Shown: positions 27,668-36,991 of the stretch, in pieces
Numbering within the stretch: position 1 is the stretch's first letter
How the letters are laid out: each line of letters starts with the position of its first letter
Source: Methanoregulaceae archaeon
GTDB lineage: Archaea > Halobacteriota > Methanomicrobia > Methanomicrobiales > Methanospirillaceae
Direction of reading: 5' to 3'
Length of the DNA: 64,000 bases
Assembly (NCBI GenBank): GCA_015660965.1
Contig: JACTVG010000001.1
Span: 248,001 to 312,000, forward strand
The notes under the pieces: model-generated
What the model was told of the DNA's origin: nothing
The model's database searches: none
Seen by the model: the letters and a program-made list of their open reading frames with translations, nothing else
Program-made: the position numbers and the translations under genes

Positions 27668-28900
27668 ATGATCCAGAAACCAAGAGGAACAAGGGATTTT
27701 TTACCGGAAGATATGGAGTCGCGCCGCAACGTTGAAGGAACAATGCGCGAAGTGGCGCGACGCTGGGGATATCAAGAGGTTTGTACTCCGGAATTCGAGG
27801 ACCTTGACCTTTTCACCATGCGATCTGGCGATGGGATCATCGAGGAAATGTACATCTTTGAAGACAAAGGAGGACGCAAGCTGGCATTACGCCCAGAGAT
27901 TACAGCCTCCATTATTCGGATGTATATTAATGAGGCAAAGGTAACACCAAAACCCATCCGGTGGTGTTATTTTGCCGATTGTTTCCGATACGAACGTCCG
28001 CAAAAAGGAAGGTACCGCCAGTTCTGGCAATTTGGTGTCGAACTAATTGGTGCTGATACCGCCCTTGGTGATGCTGAAGTGGTCATGCTTGCAGATGACA
28101 TGCTCAATTCGACTGGTGTAACTTATGAACTTAAGATTGGGCACCTCACATTTATGAAGAAACTTCTCAAAGACGTTGAACCAAAAATTCAGCGAAAAGT
28201 AATGGGGCATCTCGATAAAAAGGACTTTGACGGGCTTAAGACGACCATCGAAAATATTGGAAATACTGATCTCTATAATTCATTGATTGCATTAGTTAAT
28301 TGCCAAGATCTCAAGGAAGCATTTGAAATTGCAGGACCGATACCAGAAAAAGACCGAATTGAGCAGACAATCAATTTGTTAAACGTATCTGGAATAAAAT
28401 ATGGTTTTAATTTTGGTATCGCTCGCGGTTTAGACTATTATACCGGTCTGGTTTTTGAAAGTTTCGCTCAAAATCTTGGTTCAGAGAATCAGATCCTTGG
28501 GGGTGGGGCATACCGTCTCGCCCACCTATTTGGTGGTGACGATATTGCATCTTGTGGATTTGCAATAGGATTTGACCGTGTAATGGTATCACTTGGTGAG
28601 ATTAAGCGTATAAAAGAAACGGTCGTTGGGGTAGTCTCCACAAATGAGGGACGGCAGCGAGCAATCGAAGTTGCACGTGAATTCCGCAATGCTGGTATCA
28701 GAACAGAAATGAATATCATGGACCGAGGAATAGGTGCTCAGATCTCTCATGCATCAAAGTCCGCAGATTACGTGGTTGTGATTGGGCAGCGTGAAGTAGA
28801 ATCAGGGAATGTGACACTTAAAAACCTGCATACTGGGAAACAAAAGACTGTAGATCTTCCTGAGGCGATTGCCGAGGTGGGAGCCTATGGCGCTCGCTGA
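27668..28900 (+). CDS. hisS: Histidyl-tRNA synthetase
   Basis: A 410-residue class II synthetase. Motif 1 region is RGTRDFLPEDM, motif 2 is CFRYERPQKGRYRQFWQFGVE, quoted here in part. The histidine-specific signature is RGLDYYTGLVFE. The C-terminal anticodon-binding domain starts near residue 320. Its last 14 bases overlap the start of top6B, so the genes are coupled. It charges tRNA-His. Confidence 0.96.
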   Translation: MIQKPRGTRDFLPEDMESRRNVEGTMREVARRWGYQEVCTPEFEDLDLFTMRSGDGIIEEMYIFEDKGGRKLALRPEITASIIRMYINEAKVTPKPIRWCYFADCFRYERPQKGRYRQFWQFGVELIGADTALGDAEVVMLADDMLNSTGVTYELKIGHLTFMKKLLKDVEPKIQRKVMGHLDKKDFDGLKTTIENIGNTDLYNSLIALVNCQDLKEAFEIAGPIPEKDRIEQTINLLNVSGIKYGFNFGIARGLDYYTGLVFESFAQNLGSENQILGGGAYRLAHLFGGDDIASCGFAIGFDRVMVSLGEIKRIKETVVGVVSTNEGRQRAIEVAREFRNAGIRTEMNIMDRGIGAQISHASKSADYVVVIGQREVESGNVTLKNLHTGKQKTVDLPEAIAEVGAYGAR

Positions 28901-30689
28901 TGAGCTCGCTAAACAACAGCGAAGTATTAGCGTTGCAGAATTTTTTGAGAAAAACAAACACTTACTCGGTTTCGATTCGCCCACTCGCGGTGTCATTACC
29001 ACTATAAAAGAAGCAGTTGATAATGCACTAGATGCCTGTGAAGAAGCACAGGTTCTTCCTGATATCTATATTAGTATTAAAAAAGTCGGTGATGACATTT
29101 TCCGGATCATTGTCGAGGACAATGGTCCCGGAATCGTCCCTGCTCAAGTTCCATTTGTGTTCGGTAAACTTCTCTATGGGTCACGGTTCCACCAGATCCG
29201 CCAAACACGCGGACAGCAAGGTATTGGTATCTCGGCTGCAGTACTCTATGCCCAGCTCACCACGGGTATACCTACAGTTATAATTTCCCGTACAAGTGCA
29301 AAAGAATCCGCATATCGTTTTGAAATTCAAATAAAAATCGAAACGAACGAACCGGATATCATTTCACAACAATCGTTTGAATGGGATCGAGTCCACGGGA
29401 CAAGAGTTCAAATCGAGTTTAAGAGCACGATGTCGGCAAAAAAGAAACTCCTTGAATATCTCAAATATACCTCAATTGTTAACCCACATGCAAGAATTCG
29501 GGTGGAGCTCGATGACGAATCTTTCACATTCGAACGAGTGAGTCAAGAAGTTATTGTGTGTCCTGTTGCAATTCAACCTCATCCCCACGGCATTGAATTT
29601 GGGCAGCTTAAACGAATGACCGCAGCAAGCGAACATAAGCTATCCGACTTTCTTGCGGAGAGTTTCAGTCGTGTTGGGAAAAAAATTGCTCAAGAAATGT
29701 GCGAGAAAGCGGGTCTTAAAGGCACAGTGAACGTAAAAGGGCTATCTTCTGACGAACTTAAGGCACTTCTCAACGCAATGCAAGCGGTAGCAGTACCAGC
29801 ACCGCCCACAACACAGTGTCTCTCCCCAATCGGTGAAGAGTTGATCCGACGGGGACTTGACAAGGAATTTCAAATGGATTTTGTCGCAGCACGGACCCGT
29901 CCAAGTTCGGTTTTTTCCGGGCACTCCTTTGTTGTTGAGGCGGCAATAGGTTATGGCGGAAAATTGCCCGTTGAGGGGAACGCAACAATCTTGAGGTTTG
30001 CAAATCGCGTCCCTCTCATGTATCAGCAAGGTGCGTGTGCGATTACACAATGTATCACAGATGTGAATTGGAAGGCCTACAATCTTCAACAACAGGGATT
30101 ACCGATGGGTCCCATTCTAATTCTCGTCCATGTAGCATCCACAAACGTTCCATTTACCAGTGAGAGCAAAGATGCTATTGCAAACATTTCGGAGATCGAA
30201 AAGGAAATTGTTCTTGCCCTGCAGGATCTTGGAAGAGAACTCAAGTTCTTCCTCTCCCGAAGGGACAAAAGTAAACTTGCTGAAGACCGAGCACGAGCAG
30301 TTTGTGCAATAATTCCAGAACTCGCAATTAAAGTGAGTGAAATTGTTGAAAAACCATTAGTTGACACTTCTCCAATTGAAGGAAAACTGATGCACAAACT
30401 TATTGCAAAGAAATGGACACGAGATGGCAGAATATCAATCGAAGTTAGTAATTTCGCGGGAAATGAGAGTGAAATTGCTATCTATGACATTTCTGGAGAT
30501 AATGCCGCTGATGCAAAGCCGAAACCAGATTTCATCAGCGATGTGGATGGACAGTTTACCAAAGTCTGGAAGACAACAGTTACTCCACAGAAGGTTTGGC
30601 GCGTTTCATATTCCGGGAAAGGTGGAGGAACGCTGGATATCAGGGGTGTCGAGGACTCGAAAAAGATGGTGGTAGATCTCGATGTCTAA
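28887..30689 (+). CDS. top6B: DNA topoisomerase VI subunit B
   Basis: About 600 residues from the ATG at 28,887, with GGTGGGAG 5 bases upstream; an in-frame upstream ATG at 28,869 is less likely. The GHKL ATPase motifs are EAVDNALDACEEA, DNGPGI and GQQGIGIS. A transducer domain follows, and the C-terminus carries a small beta domain (about 510-600). Subunit B binds ATP and drives strand passage with subunit A. The start overlaps hisS and the end overlaps top6A by 8 bases. Confidence 0.96.
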   Translation: MALADELAKQQRSISVAEFFEKNKHLLGFDSPTRGVITTIKEAVDNALDACEEAQVLPDIYISIKKVGDDIFRIIVEDNGPGIVPAQVPFVFGKLLYGSRFHQIRQTRGQQGIGISAAVLYAQLTTGIPTVIISRTSAKESAYRFEIQIKIETNEPDIISQQSFEWDRVHGTRVQIEFKSTMSAKKKLLEYLKYTSIVNPHARIRVELDDESFTFERVSQEVIVCPVAIQPHPHGIEFGQLKRMTAASEHKLSDFLAESFSRVGKKIAQEMCEKAGLKGTVNVKGLSSDELKALLNAMQAVAVPAPPTTQCLSPIGEELIRRGLDKEFQMDFVAARTRPSSVFSGHSFVVEAAIGYGGKLPVEGNATILRFANRVPLMYQQGACAITQCITDVNWKAYNLQQQGLPMGPILILVHVASTNVPFTSESKDAIANISEIEKEIVLALQDLGRELKFFLSRRDKSKLAEDRARAVCAIIPELAIKVSEIVEKPLVDTSPIEGKLMHKLIAKKWTRDGRISIEVSNFAGNESEIAIYDISGDNAADAKPKPDFISDVDGQFTKVWKTTVTPQKVWRVSYSGKGGGTLDIRGVEDSKKMVVDLDV

Positions 30690-31770
30690 AGAAGAGCTTG
30701 ACAAACAATCTATGAAAGCGCTTCTCGCTATTGCAACGTCGTGGTACGACCAGATGAAAGCAGGAGAAATCCCCTCTATCTCACTTCCCACCCGAACGAA
30801 ATACAATATTGCATATGATGATGCCACTGAGGTCTGGAAATATGGTGACAAAGAAAGCCTTCGTACAGCAGCAACTGCGAAAAGCGCGACCCACTTGCTC
30901 AAGATGGCATATGTAATAGGGTTCGTAAAGCAGCAGCTGATTGAGAATCGTTCCTCAACTTTAAGGGAAATGTACTATATTTCCGAAGGCTGGAAACGGG
31001 CGAAATTTGGGGCTCAAGATGAAAGCAATTTCCTTGTCGAAGACCTTGAAATCCTTACTGAAGTCCCTAGAGAGGGTTTTCACCTTCGACCCGAAGAAGA
31101 TGGCGCAAGCATTTATGGACCGATGAGGATTAAGGAAATGACTCGGCGCGGTTTGAAGACAATCCATTGTCAGGATGATGTAGGCGCAGCCGGATATTCT
31201 ATACCAAACAATGTGGAAACTATTGAGTTTGTTGATCATAACGCTAAGTTTGTGATTGCCCTTGAGACTGGTGGTATGTACGACCGTTTAATTGAAAACG
31301 GATTTGATGAGGAATATGGAGCAATTCTTGTTCATCTTAAAGGACAGCCAGCGAGATCAACACGACGGATGCTGAATAAAATCAACTCCAGCTGGGGAAT
31401 CCCGGTTCTCGTCTTTACGGATGGTGATCCGTGGTCATACCGTATTTACGCTTCTGTTGCGTACGGTGCGATTAAGAGCGCCCATATGTCAGAATTACTC
31501 GCTACACCAAAAGCACAGTTTCTGGGATTGCAACCAAGTGATATTCGTGACTACAATCTGCCATCTGATAAACTATCTGAGAAAGATGTGGAAGCACTCA
31601 ATGCTGAACTTACAGATCCCCGGTTCGCTACGGATTACTGGAAAAAACAAATCAGTTTACAACTGGAAATGAACCTAAAGTCAGAACAGCAAGCATTTGC
31701 TGCACGAGGATTGGACTTTGTAACAAAGAAGTATTTACCGTCACGTTTGTCAGAGATGGGAGTGATATAA
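30682..31770 (+). CDS. top6A: DNA topoisomerase VI subunit A (Spo11-related)
   Basis: A 362-residue protein. The CAP domain carries the catalytic Tyr in TLREMYYISEGW; by comparison with Spo11 (RDIFY) the active residue should be Tyr99. The Toprim domain follows, with a conserved acidic ALETGGMYDRL and the DGDPWS motif for metal ions. It makes the double-strand break that relaxes supercoils and decatenates DNA. It closes the housekeeping part of the window; the next gene begins a glycan-biosynthesis island on the opposite strand. Confidence 0.96.
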   Translation: MSKEELDKQSMKALLAIATSWYDQMKAGEIPSISLPTRTKYNIAYDDATEVWKYGDKESLRTAATAKSATHLLKMAYVIGFVKQQLIENRSSTLREMYYISEGWKRAKFGAQDESNFLVEDLEILTEVPREGFHLRPEEDGASIYGPMRIKEMTRRGLKTIHCQDDVGAAGYSIPNNVETIEFVDHNAKFVIALETGGMYDRLIENGFDEEYGAILVHLKGQPARSTRRMLNKINSSWGIPVLVFTDGDPWSYRIYASVAYGAIKSAHMSELLATPKAQFLGLQPSDIRDYNLPSDKLSEKDVEALNAELTDPRFATDYWKKQISLQLEMNLKSEQQAFAARGLDFVTKKYLPSRLSEMGVI

Positions 31771-31797
31771 CCCTATAACTTATTTTTACGTTTAATT

Positions 31798-32718
31798 TCA
31801 AGCTGCATCAAGCATATCAGTAAGTGTCTGCTTAAAGGAAATCTTCGGAGCCCAACCGGTAGTTTTATGGAGCCTTGAATAGTTGCATTCCTGATATGGT
31901 ATCCGAATCTCTGGGGATTTTTTAGGGAGGTTAATTTTGTATTTTTTACCAGTAATACTTTCAATTTCAGTGATTAATTCAGATATACAACGAGCAATCC
32001 CGAAACCAACATTAAAAGCTTTTCCGGCACACTGCTTTTCGAATTTTGGATGAGATAGGATAGCCCAGTAAGCCTCAACAGCATCACGGACATCAATAAA
32101 ATCTCGATAGGATTTTGTTTCGAGGAGGTCGATGTTCTTTCTCCGGCCGTATTTTATATCTTTCACTTGCTTCACAATATGTCCACATACAAAAGAGTTC
32201 GGTTGGTAAGGGCCAAAAAGATTGAACGGGCGTACAACTGCAACTCCCATATCATACAATGTGTGGTACATCAGAGCAAGAGACTCCTGTGCTGTTTTGC
32301 TGACTCCATAATCACTTAGTGGACGGAACGGAGTATCTTCAGCGATTGTGGTCCTTCCGGCATACCCATAAATAGCCGATGAACTTACGACCAGGATACG
32401 ACATTTCTTATTAATCTTGAATGTTGCATCAAGAAGATTTTTTGTACCGATTGCATTAGTTTCGAGTAATTCTTTAATTGAACCGCGATTCAATCCTGCA
32501 AGGTGGACGATTGCATCAGGTCTGGTTTGAGACATGATATTAAAAAGCCGGTCTCTATCGAGGAGATCACAATTTACCCATAAGATCTTTCTTGCATCAG
32601 TGTTAAGAGGCAATACTTTTCTTGAAAGACCGGTGAGAGTGACCCTTTTCTGCAAAGATAGGCAGCGGGTCATTTGTACGCCAGTAAATCCAGAGGCACC
32701 AGTTACAAGGACCTTCAT
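31798..32718 (-). CDS. NAD-dependent sugar epimerase/dehydratase (GDP-deoxyhexose reductase-like)
   Basis: A 306-residue extended SDR protein. Glycine motif TGASGFTGVQM at the N-terminus; catalytic SSS at SSSAIYGY and the YxxSK variant as YGVSK near residue 147. The sequence RPFNLFGPYQP is typical of GDP-mannose 4,6-dehydratase and GDP-4-keto-6-deoxymannose reductase relatives. It probably modifies an NDP-sugar. It overlaps the nucleotidyltransferase gene upstream by 4 bases, so the pair likely acts on one nucleotide sugar. Confidence 0.82.
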   Translation of the reverse strand: MKVLVTGASGFTGVQMTRCLSLQKRVTLTGLSRKVLPLNTDARKILWVNCDLLDRDRLFNIMSQTRPDAIVHLAGLNRGSIKELLETNAIGTKNLLDATFKINKKCRILVVSSSAIYGYAGRTTIAEDTPFRPLSDYGVSKTAQESLALMYHTLYDMGVAVVRPFNLFGPYQPNSFVCGHIVKQVKDIKYGRRKNIDLLETKSYRDFIDVRDAVEAYWAILSHPKFEKQCAGKAFNVGFGIARCISELITEIESITGKKYKINLPKKSPEIRIPYQECNYSRLHKTTGWAPKISFKQTLTDMLDAA

Positions 32719-33419
32719 GGAAGGAACCGATCTTTATTCCGTTCGAACTCCTCGATTGACCTTGCATAGTCATCGGGGCGCCCAATGTCGAGCCAATATC
32801 CATCATGGGGGTAGCTATATACTTTCTCCTTTTTTTCTGTAAGAGTATACATCAATTGATCGAATCCGAACGGTTTACCTTTAGGCACATAATCAAGGAT
32901 CTTTTTTGAGAACGCATAGATCCCCATGCTAACATCAAAGTGATATGTGGGCTTCTCACAAAACGCAAAGATTTTATTGCTTTTGTCTTTTTCAAGGACA
33001 CCGAAATCAATATTGACATCACGTTGGTATGTAGCGATTGTTGCAATTGCATGGCGCTTTTTGTGATCACGGATTAGGGCTCGATAATCAATGTCTGTAA
33101 GGATATCGCCATTCATAACGAGAAAATTCTCGTCCAAGTCATCGATAAGATGGAGTGGACCAATCGTGCCAAGCGGCTCTTTTTCATGGGTATAATTGAT
33201 CTTGAGATCTAGTTCTCGGTTGCTTTCGAGATACGCATAGATTAACTCATGGAGATAGCCTGTACAGATTGTGATCTGATCAAATCCATAATTTTGTAAT
33301 TGGCGGAGAATAATGTCAAGGATTGAGTAATCGCCAATTGGCATCAAGGGTTTTGGTAGTACTGTTGTGTAGGGAAGAAGACGCCGCCCTTTCCCCCCTG
33401 CGAGAATTATCGCTTGCAA
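32715..33419 (-). CDS. Sugar-1-phosphate nucleotidyltransferase
   Basis: A 234-residue protein with the NTP-transferase signature LAGGKGRRLLPYT and the LPKPLMPIG motif, then NGDILTDIDY containing the metal-binding Asp, and a FCEKP segment. It couples an NTP to a sugar 1-phosphate. The length (no left-handed helix) fits mannose-1-phosphate guanylyltransferase-type or related enzymes. The nucleotide cannot be told from sequence alone. Operon with the epimerase below and LegB-like gene above. Confidence 0.85.
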   Translation of the reverse strand: MQAIILAGGKGRRLLPYTTVLPKPLMPIGDYSILDIILRQLQNYGFDQITICTGYLHELIYAYLESNRELDLKINYTHEKEPLGTIGPLHLIDDLDENFLVMNGDILTDIDYRALIRDHKKRHAIATIATYQRDVNIDFGVLEKDKSNKIFAFCEKPTYHFDVSMGIYAFSKKILDYVPKGKPFGFDQLMYTLTEKKEKVYSYPHDGYWLDIGRPDDYARSIEEFERNKDRFLP

Positions 33420-33429
33420 AATGTTTCAC

Positions 33430-34425
33430 CTAAACCGTGTAGAGTCCAGATTTATACGCATTGATATGTTCTTTCATCCATTCGCAGGTGATAGAAAGAC
33501 CCTCTTCTAACGTATGTTTCGGCTCCCAACCGATAAGCTCCCGTGCGAGTGTATTGTCGCATACTAGTTTCATAACTTCGCTTTTTTCTGGGCGTATGCG
33601 ATCCTTCTCGCATATAATTTTCGCTATCGGGTTTGTAATTGCTATGATTCTATTTGCAAGCTCACCAATCGATACACCAATTCCTGTACCAATATTAATA
33701 GTCATCCCTATTGCTTTTTTATTGCTAGCAAACTGAAGAAACCCTTGGACTGTGTCAGCGACAAATGTGAGATCGCGGATAGGCGAAAGCGAGCCAAGTT
33801 TAACGACATTTGACGTTAGTGCTTGGGTTACAATGGTAGGAATAACAGCTCGGTTAGATTGGCGAGGACCGAATGTGTTAAAGGGACGTATGGTCACAAC
33901 CGGAAGATCAAATGAACAGTAATATGACTCTGCAATCTTATCGGCCCCGATTTTGCTTGCAGAGTAGGGTGACTGCCCTTGTAATGGGTGTTTTTCATCA
34001 ATTGGTGTATACTGTGCTGTCCCGTAAACTTCACTTGTTGAAGTGTGTATAACGCGATTCACACCAGAATCAAGGCAGGCCTGCATAACGTTGAGAGTGC
34101 CTTTGATATTCGTGTTAACATAGGATTCAGGAGCAGCATAGGAATATGGAATACCGATCAGAGCAGCGAGATGGAAAACTATTTCCTGATTCTCAATAGC
34201 TTTTTGAACGAATGCTGCATCTGTCACATCGCCAGAGATAACTTTGAGATGTAATGAATTCGAATTGTATTGACCGTCAAGCCAACCCCAGTTGTTTCTT
34301 GCGTTATAGTGGACGAATGCAGTAACCTCTGCGCCTTTATTGAGAAGCAAGTCTACTAAATGACTACCAATGAATCCCCCAGCTCCAGTTACCAGCACAC
34401 GCTTGCCGTCCCACTTCATATTCAC
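33430..34425 (-). CDS. LegB-like NDP-sugar 4,6-dehydratase
   Basis: A 331-residue extended SDR. Glycine motif TGAGGFIGSHL, then an AFVHYNARNNWGWLD segment that closely resembles the signature of LegB-type dehydratases, and catalytic YSASK near residue 155 with STSEVYGT before it. LegB removes water from GDP- or UDP-N-acetylglucosamine to a 4-keto-6-deoxy sugar in legionaminic-type pathways. No LegC aminotransferase accompanies it, so the final sugar is unknown. The ATG overlaps the glycosyltransferase stop by 4 bases. Confidence 0.82.
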   Translation of the reverse strand: MNMKWDGKRVLVTGAGGFIGSHLVDLLLNKGAEVTAFVHYNARNNWGWLDGQYNSNSLHLKVISGDVTDAAFVQKAIENQEIVFHLAALIGIPYSYAAPESYVNTNIKGTLNVMQACLDSGVNRVIHTSTSEVYGTAQYTPIDEKHPLQGQSPYSASKIGADKIAESYYCSFDLPVVTIRPFNTFGPRQSNRAVIPTIVTQALTSNVVKLGSLSPIRDLTFVADTVQGFLQFASNKKAIGMTINIGTGIGVSIGELANRIIAITNPIAKIICEKDRIRPEKSEVMKLVCDNTLARELIGWEPKHTLEEGLSITCEWMKEHINAYKSGLYTV

Positions 34426-35510
34426 TTCTCTCTGTACGTATTCACGAGATCTTCATAATCTTTCTCTACTTGTACCATTAATTTGGTCCATTCGCCTCGA
34501 GCGATGATGACTGCTCTCGCCGCTGATCCAAGTTTGTTTCGTAGCGCGGGATCATTAGCCAAGTTTAGGATTGCATCGGCAACCATTTCTGGTGATCTTG
34601 GAGGGATAAGAATCCCCGTATTCTGATGGTCGATCCATTCGGGAATTCCTCCAACATTGGTCGCGATGCAGGGAAGACCGCTTGACATTGCTTCAAGGAT
34701 GGAAACGGGCGTTCCATCAGATAATGAAGTTGTGATAAAGATGTCCACATTACGGTAATCATTTGGGACATCTCGGTAATCCGTTTTCTCTCTAAATGTG
34801 ACTTTATCAGAAATTCCTAATGATACAACGAGATTCCGGATCTTTTGTTCTTCTGCCCCCTCCCCTTTGAGGATGAGATGAAGTCTGCGGTCATTCTGAT
34901 ATGCAAGTGCAAAACCCCTTACCAATGTTTCCGAATCGTACACCGGAAAAAAACCACGGTTAGAAAAAATCTCAACAGATGTTCTATTAAGTTGTTTTTT
35001 ATCTAAGGCTGGTGAGAATAGACTGGTATCTATACCAAAAGGGAAGTATTTTACTTTCTCTTTTGGAATCCTAAAATCATCAATAATGCGATTCTTTATA
35101 TCTTGGGAGACTGTGTAGATTAGATCAACTGAATCGAGAACCTTTTTTGTGTAATACCAGATAAACAGATTGTTTTTTGGTAAAATGAGGATATCATCCC
35201 CCCATGCGGACACAATTGCTGGTTTGAATAGTAGGGAAGGAAGGTGAAATCCGTACTTCGCGATGAAATGTGCATGGATCAGATCCGGTCGAATGTCATT
35301 CACTAGTTTTTTTATTGCAAGATGCCGCGGGAGGAAAGAGAGATACAGGTTCTTCCATCTGGATGTTATGACATGCTCAATAACACCCTCTATTACTATT
35401 CCCATTGGATCGTATGTAATCAGGTGGACCGTGTACCCTCTCTGTGCAAAAAATTCCACCCATCGCCGGGTATGGATACTCCGTCCATCTGCGATAAAAC
35501 AGAGGATCAC
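34422..35510 (-). CDS. GT4-type glycosyltransferase
   Basis: About 362 residues. The GTG at 35,510 is chosen because GGGAGG lies 6 bases upstream and it overlaps the cyclase stop by 4 bases (GTGA); the frame runs on to a TTG at 35,525. GT-B fold: the N-terminal domain has RSIHTRRWVEFF and HAHFIAKYG; the C-terminal donor domain has LKGEGAEEQKI and the E-x7-E region SDGTPVSILEAMSSGLP. It transfers a sugar from a nucleotide donor at the cytoplasmic membrane face. Confidence 0.88.
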   Translation of the reverse strand: MILCFIADGRSIHTRRWVEFFAQRGYTVHLITYDPMGIVIEGVIEHVITSRWKNLYLSFLPRHLAIKKLVNDIRPDLIHAHFIAKYGFHLPSLLFKPAIVSAWGDDILILPKNNLFIWYYTKKVLDSVDLIYTVSQDIKNRIIDDFRIPKEKVKYFPFGIDTSLFSPALDKKQLNRTSVEIFSNRGFFPVYDSETLVRGFALAYQNDRRLHLILKGEGAEEQKIRNLVVSLGISDKVTFREKTDYRDVPNDYRNVDIFITTSLSDGTPVSILEAMSSGLPCIATNVGGIPEWIDHQNTGILIPPRSPEMVADAILNLANDPALRNKLGSAARAVIIARGEWTKLMVQVEKDYEDLVNTYREK

Positions 35511-36214
35511 AACAATTCCTCCCAATCTTGGATATGAGGAGATAATCTGTATAATTCTGCAAAAATGAGAGCTGGTACTCCATCAAGATGATCGATAATC
35601 CAAGGATAAATCAGAATTCTGAGTGCCCCGGAAATCAGATCGGGGTCAGAGAGATCGAGATCTTCAGCAATCAAAACTGGTTTTTCCCCGCACAGAATTG
35701 CACGGTGACAGTCATGTCCCTCAATCCTATGAGAGGGGTTGGAAATTGATAAGGTGTCAGTACCAAACAACTGGAGAGAAGGACACATCCCTTTCAGAAA
35801 TGATGGCAATTCAGAATCGATCCATGGATAATCAGAACAATATCTCATCGCATCGGATGCCCGGAACTGAAACATTCCCGTCCGGATTAAGATTCCTGTA
35901 GCGTCCGTGCATTTTTCGAGAACAGATGCCACATCGGATATGCTGACAGGATTTTTCGGCTTAACATTGACATCAATGCAATACACCGGTGAAATAATGA
36001 TACAATCTCCAAGGAGCTCTGAGACAGATTTTCCTCCTGGACAAAAATGTAAAGGGACATCGATATGTGTCCCTGCGTGGCTTGACACCGTGATGAGAGA
36101 GGTGTTGGCACTATCTCCTCGTTCAATGGATTTGATGCTCTGGAATATGGTTTGTGGTGTACCTGGATAAAGGGGTGATCCCGATGACAATGTATAGGAT
36201 ATTTTTTTCAGCAT
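35507..36214 (-). CDS. Cyclase family metal-dependent hydrolase
   Basis: A 235-residue protein with the family motif SSHAGTHIDVPLHF, in which His and Asp bind a metal ion. The family includes kynurenine formamidases and other amide or lactone hydrolases, and related proteins in polyketide pathways. Its reason for sitting in a glycan island is not obvious; deformylation of an N-formyl sugar is one guess. It overlaps the HAD gene by 7 bases and the glycosyltransferase by 4, so it is firmly within the operon. Confidence 0.85.
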   Translation of the reverse strand: MLKKISYTLSSGSPLYPGTPQTIFQSIKSIERGDSANTSLITVSSHAGTHIDVPLHFCPGGKSVSELLGDCIIISPVYCIDVNVKPKNPVSISDVASVLEKCTDATGILIRTGMFQFRASDAMRYCSDYPWIDSELPSFLKGMCPSLQLFGTDTLSISNPSHRIEGHDCHRAILCGEKPVLIAEDLDLSDPDLISGALRILIYPWIIDHLDGVPALIFAELYRLSPHIQDWEELL

Positions 36215-36861
36215 TTTTTTTCATCCAGATACTTTATCAGATCATGCATATCCGTAATGGTGTATTCGACATCCTGCAATTGTGAAAATCTGTCTGGTTC
36301 ACCCTGTTTTAACCTTGCAATGAATTTGACGCCGCAATCCCGTGCTGCCTTCCAGTCGTTGATCGCATCGCCAATAAAAATAATTTTATTGGAAGGAAGA
36401 TTGTTGGTTTTGATGATCCGTTGGATTTGTGCGGTCTTTGTTTCAGGCGATCCCAGGATCTCTCTGAAATACCGGAAAATCCCTCTGGCATTTATTATGC
36501 GTATAAGCTCTTCCTGGGGGGTTGCGGATACAATATACATCGGATAATCAGGATAAAATTTTTCCAGTAACTTGGGAACGCCGGTCACAAATGGAGCCTG
36601 AATAACTTTTTCTTCTACAATCTCTGAGAATCGTGCCGAGAGGGTTTCAAAACGATCCTGTGAAAGTTCTTCATGGAGGATATTGCGATAGATATACCGG
36701 AATTTTTCGAACCTCGACATGCCCCCATTATCAATATGAAACTTGATTATTTGATCAACATGTTCAGGAGAAAAGGAAAAAAGTGATCTGAAGGCGTCAG
36801 TTTTCACTTCAACCGATTCAAGAATTACACCGTCAAAATCAAAAATGAGAAGACAATTCAT
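36208..36861 (-). CDS. HAD-superfamily phosphatase
   Basis: A 217-residue protein with the HAD motif DFDGVILES near residue 8 (nucleophile Asp), SATPQEE for motif II and IGDAINDWKAA for motifs III/IV. The cap is helical, as in phosphoglycolate-phosphatase relatives. It likely removes phosphate from a sugar phosphate. The overlap with the cyclase gene suggests successive steps in one pathway. Confidence 0.88.
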   Translation of the reverse strand: MNCLLIFDFDGVILESVEVKTDAFRSLFSFSPEHVDQIIKFHIDNGGMSRFEKFRYIYRNILHEELSQDRFETLSARFSEIVEEKVIQAPFVTGVPKLLEKFYPDYPMYIVSATPQEELIRIINARGIFRYFREILGSPETKTAQIQRIIKTNNLPSNKIIFIGDAINDWKAARDCGVKFIARLKQGEPDRFSQLQDVEYTITDMHDLIKYLDEKKC

Positions 36862-36991
36862 AGCCTTTTAAAAAATTGGTTTTCCTTGTTTATCATCTTT
36901 ATGAGGATGAATATTGCCCAAAAAAGTCCCTCTCACGACGGGGAACCTTATATCGATATTCATCTTTCAGGTTATGTTCTCTCACCTTGAA

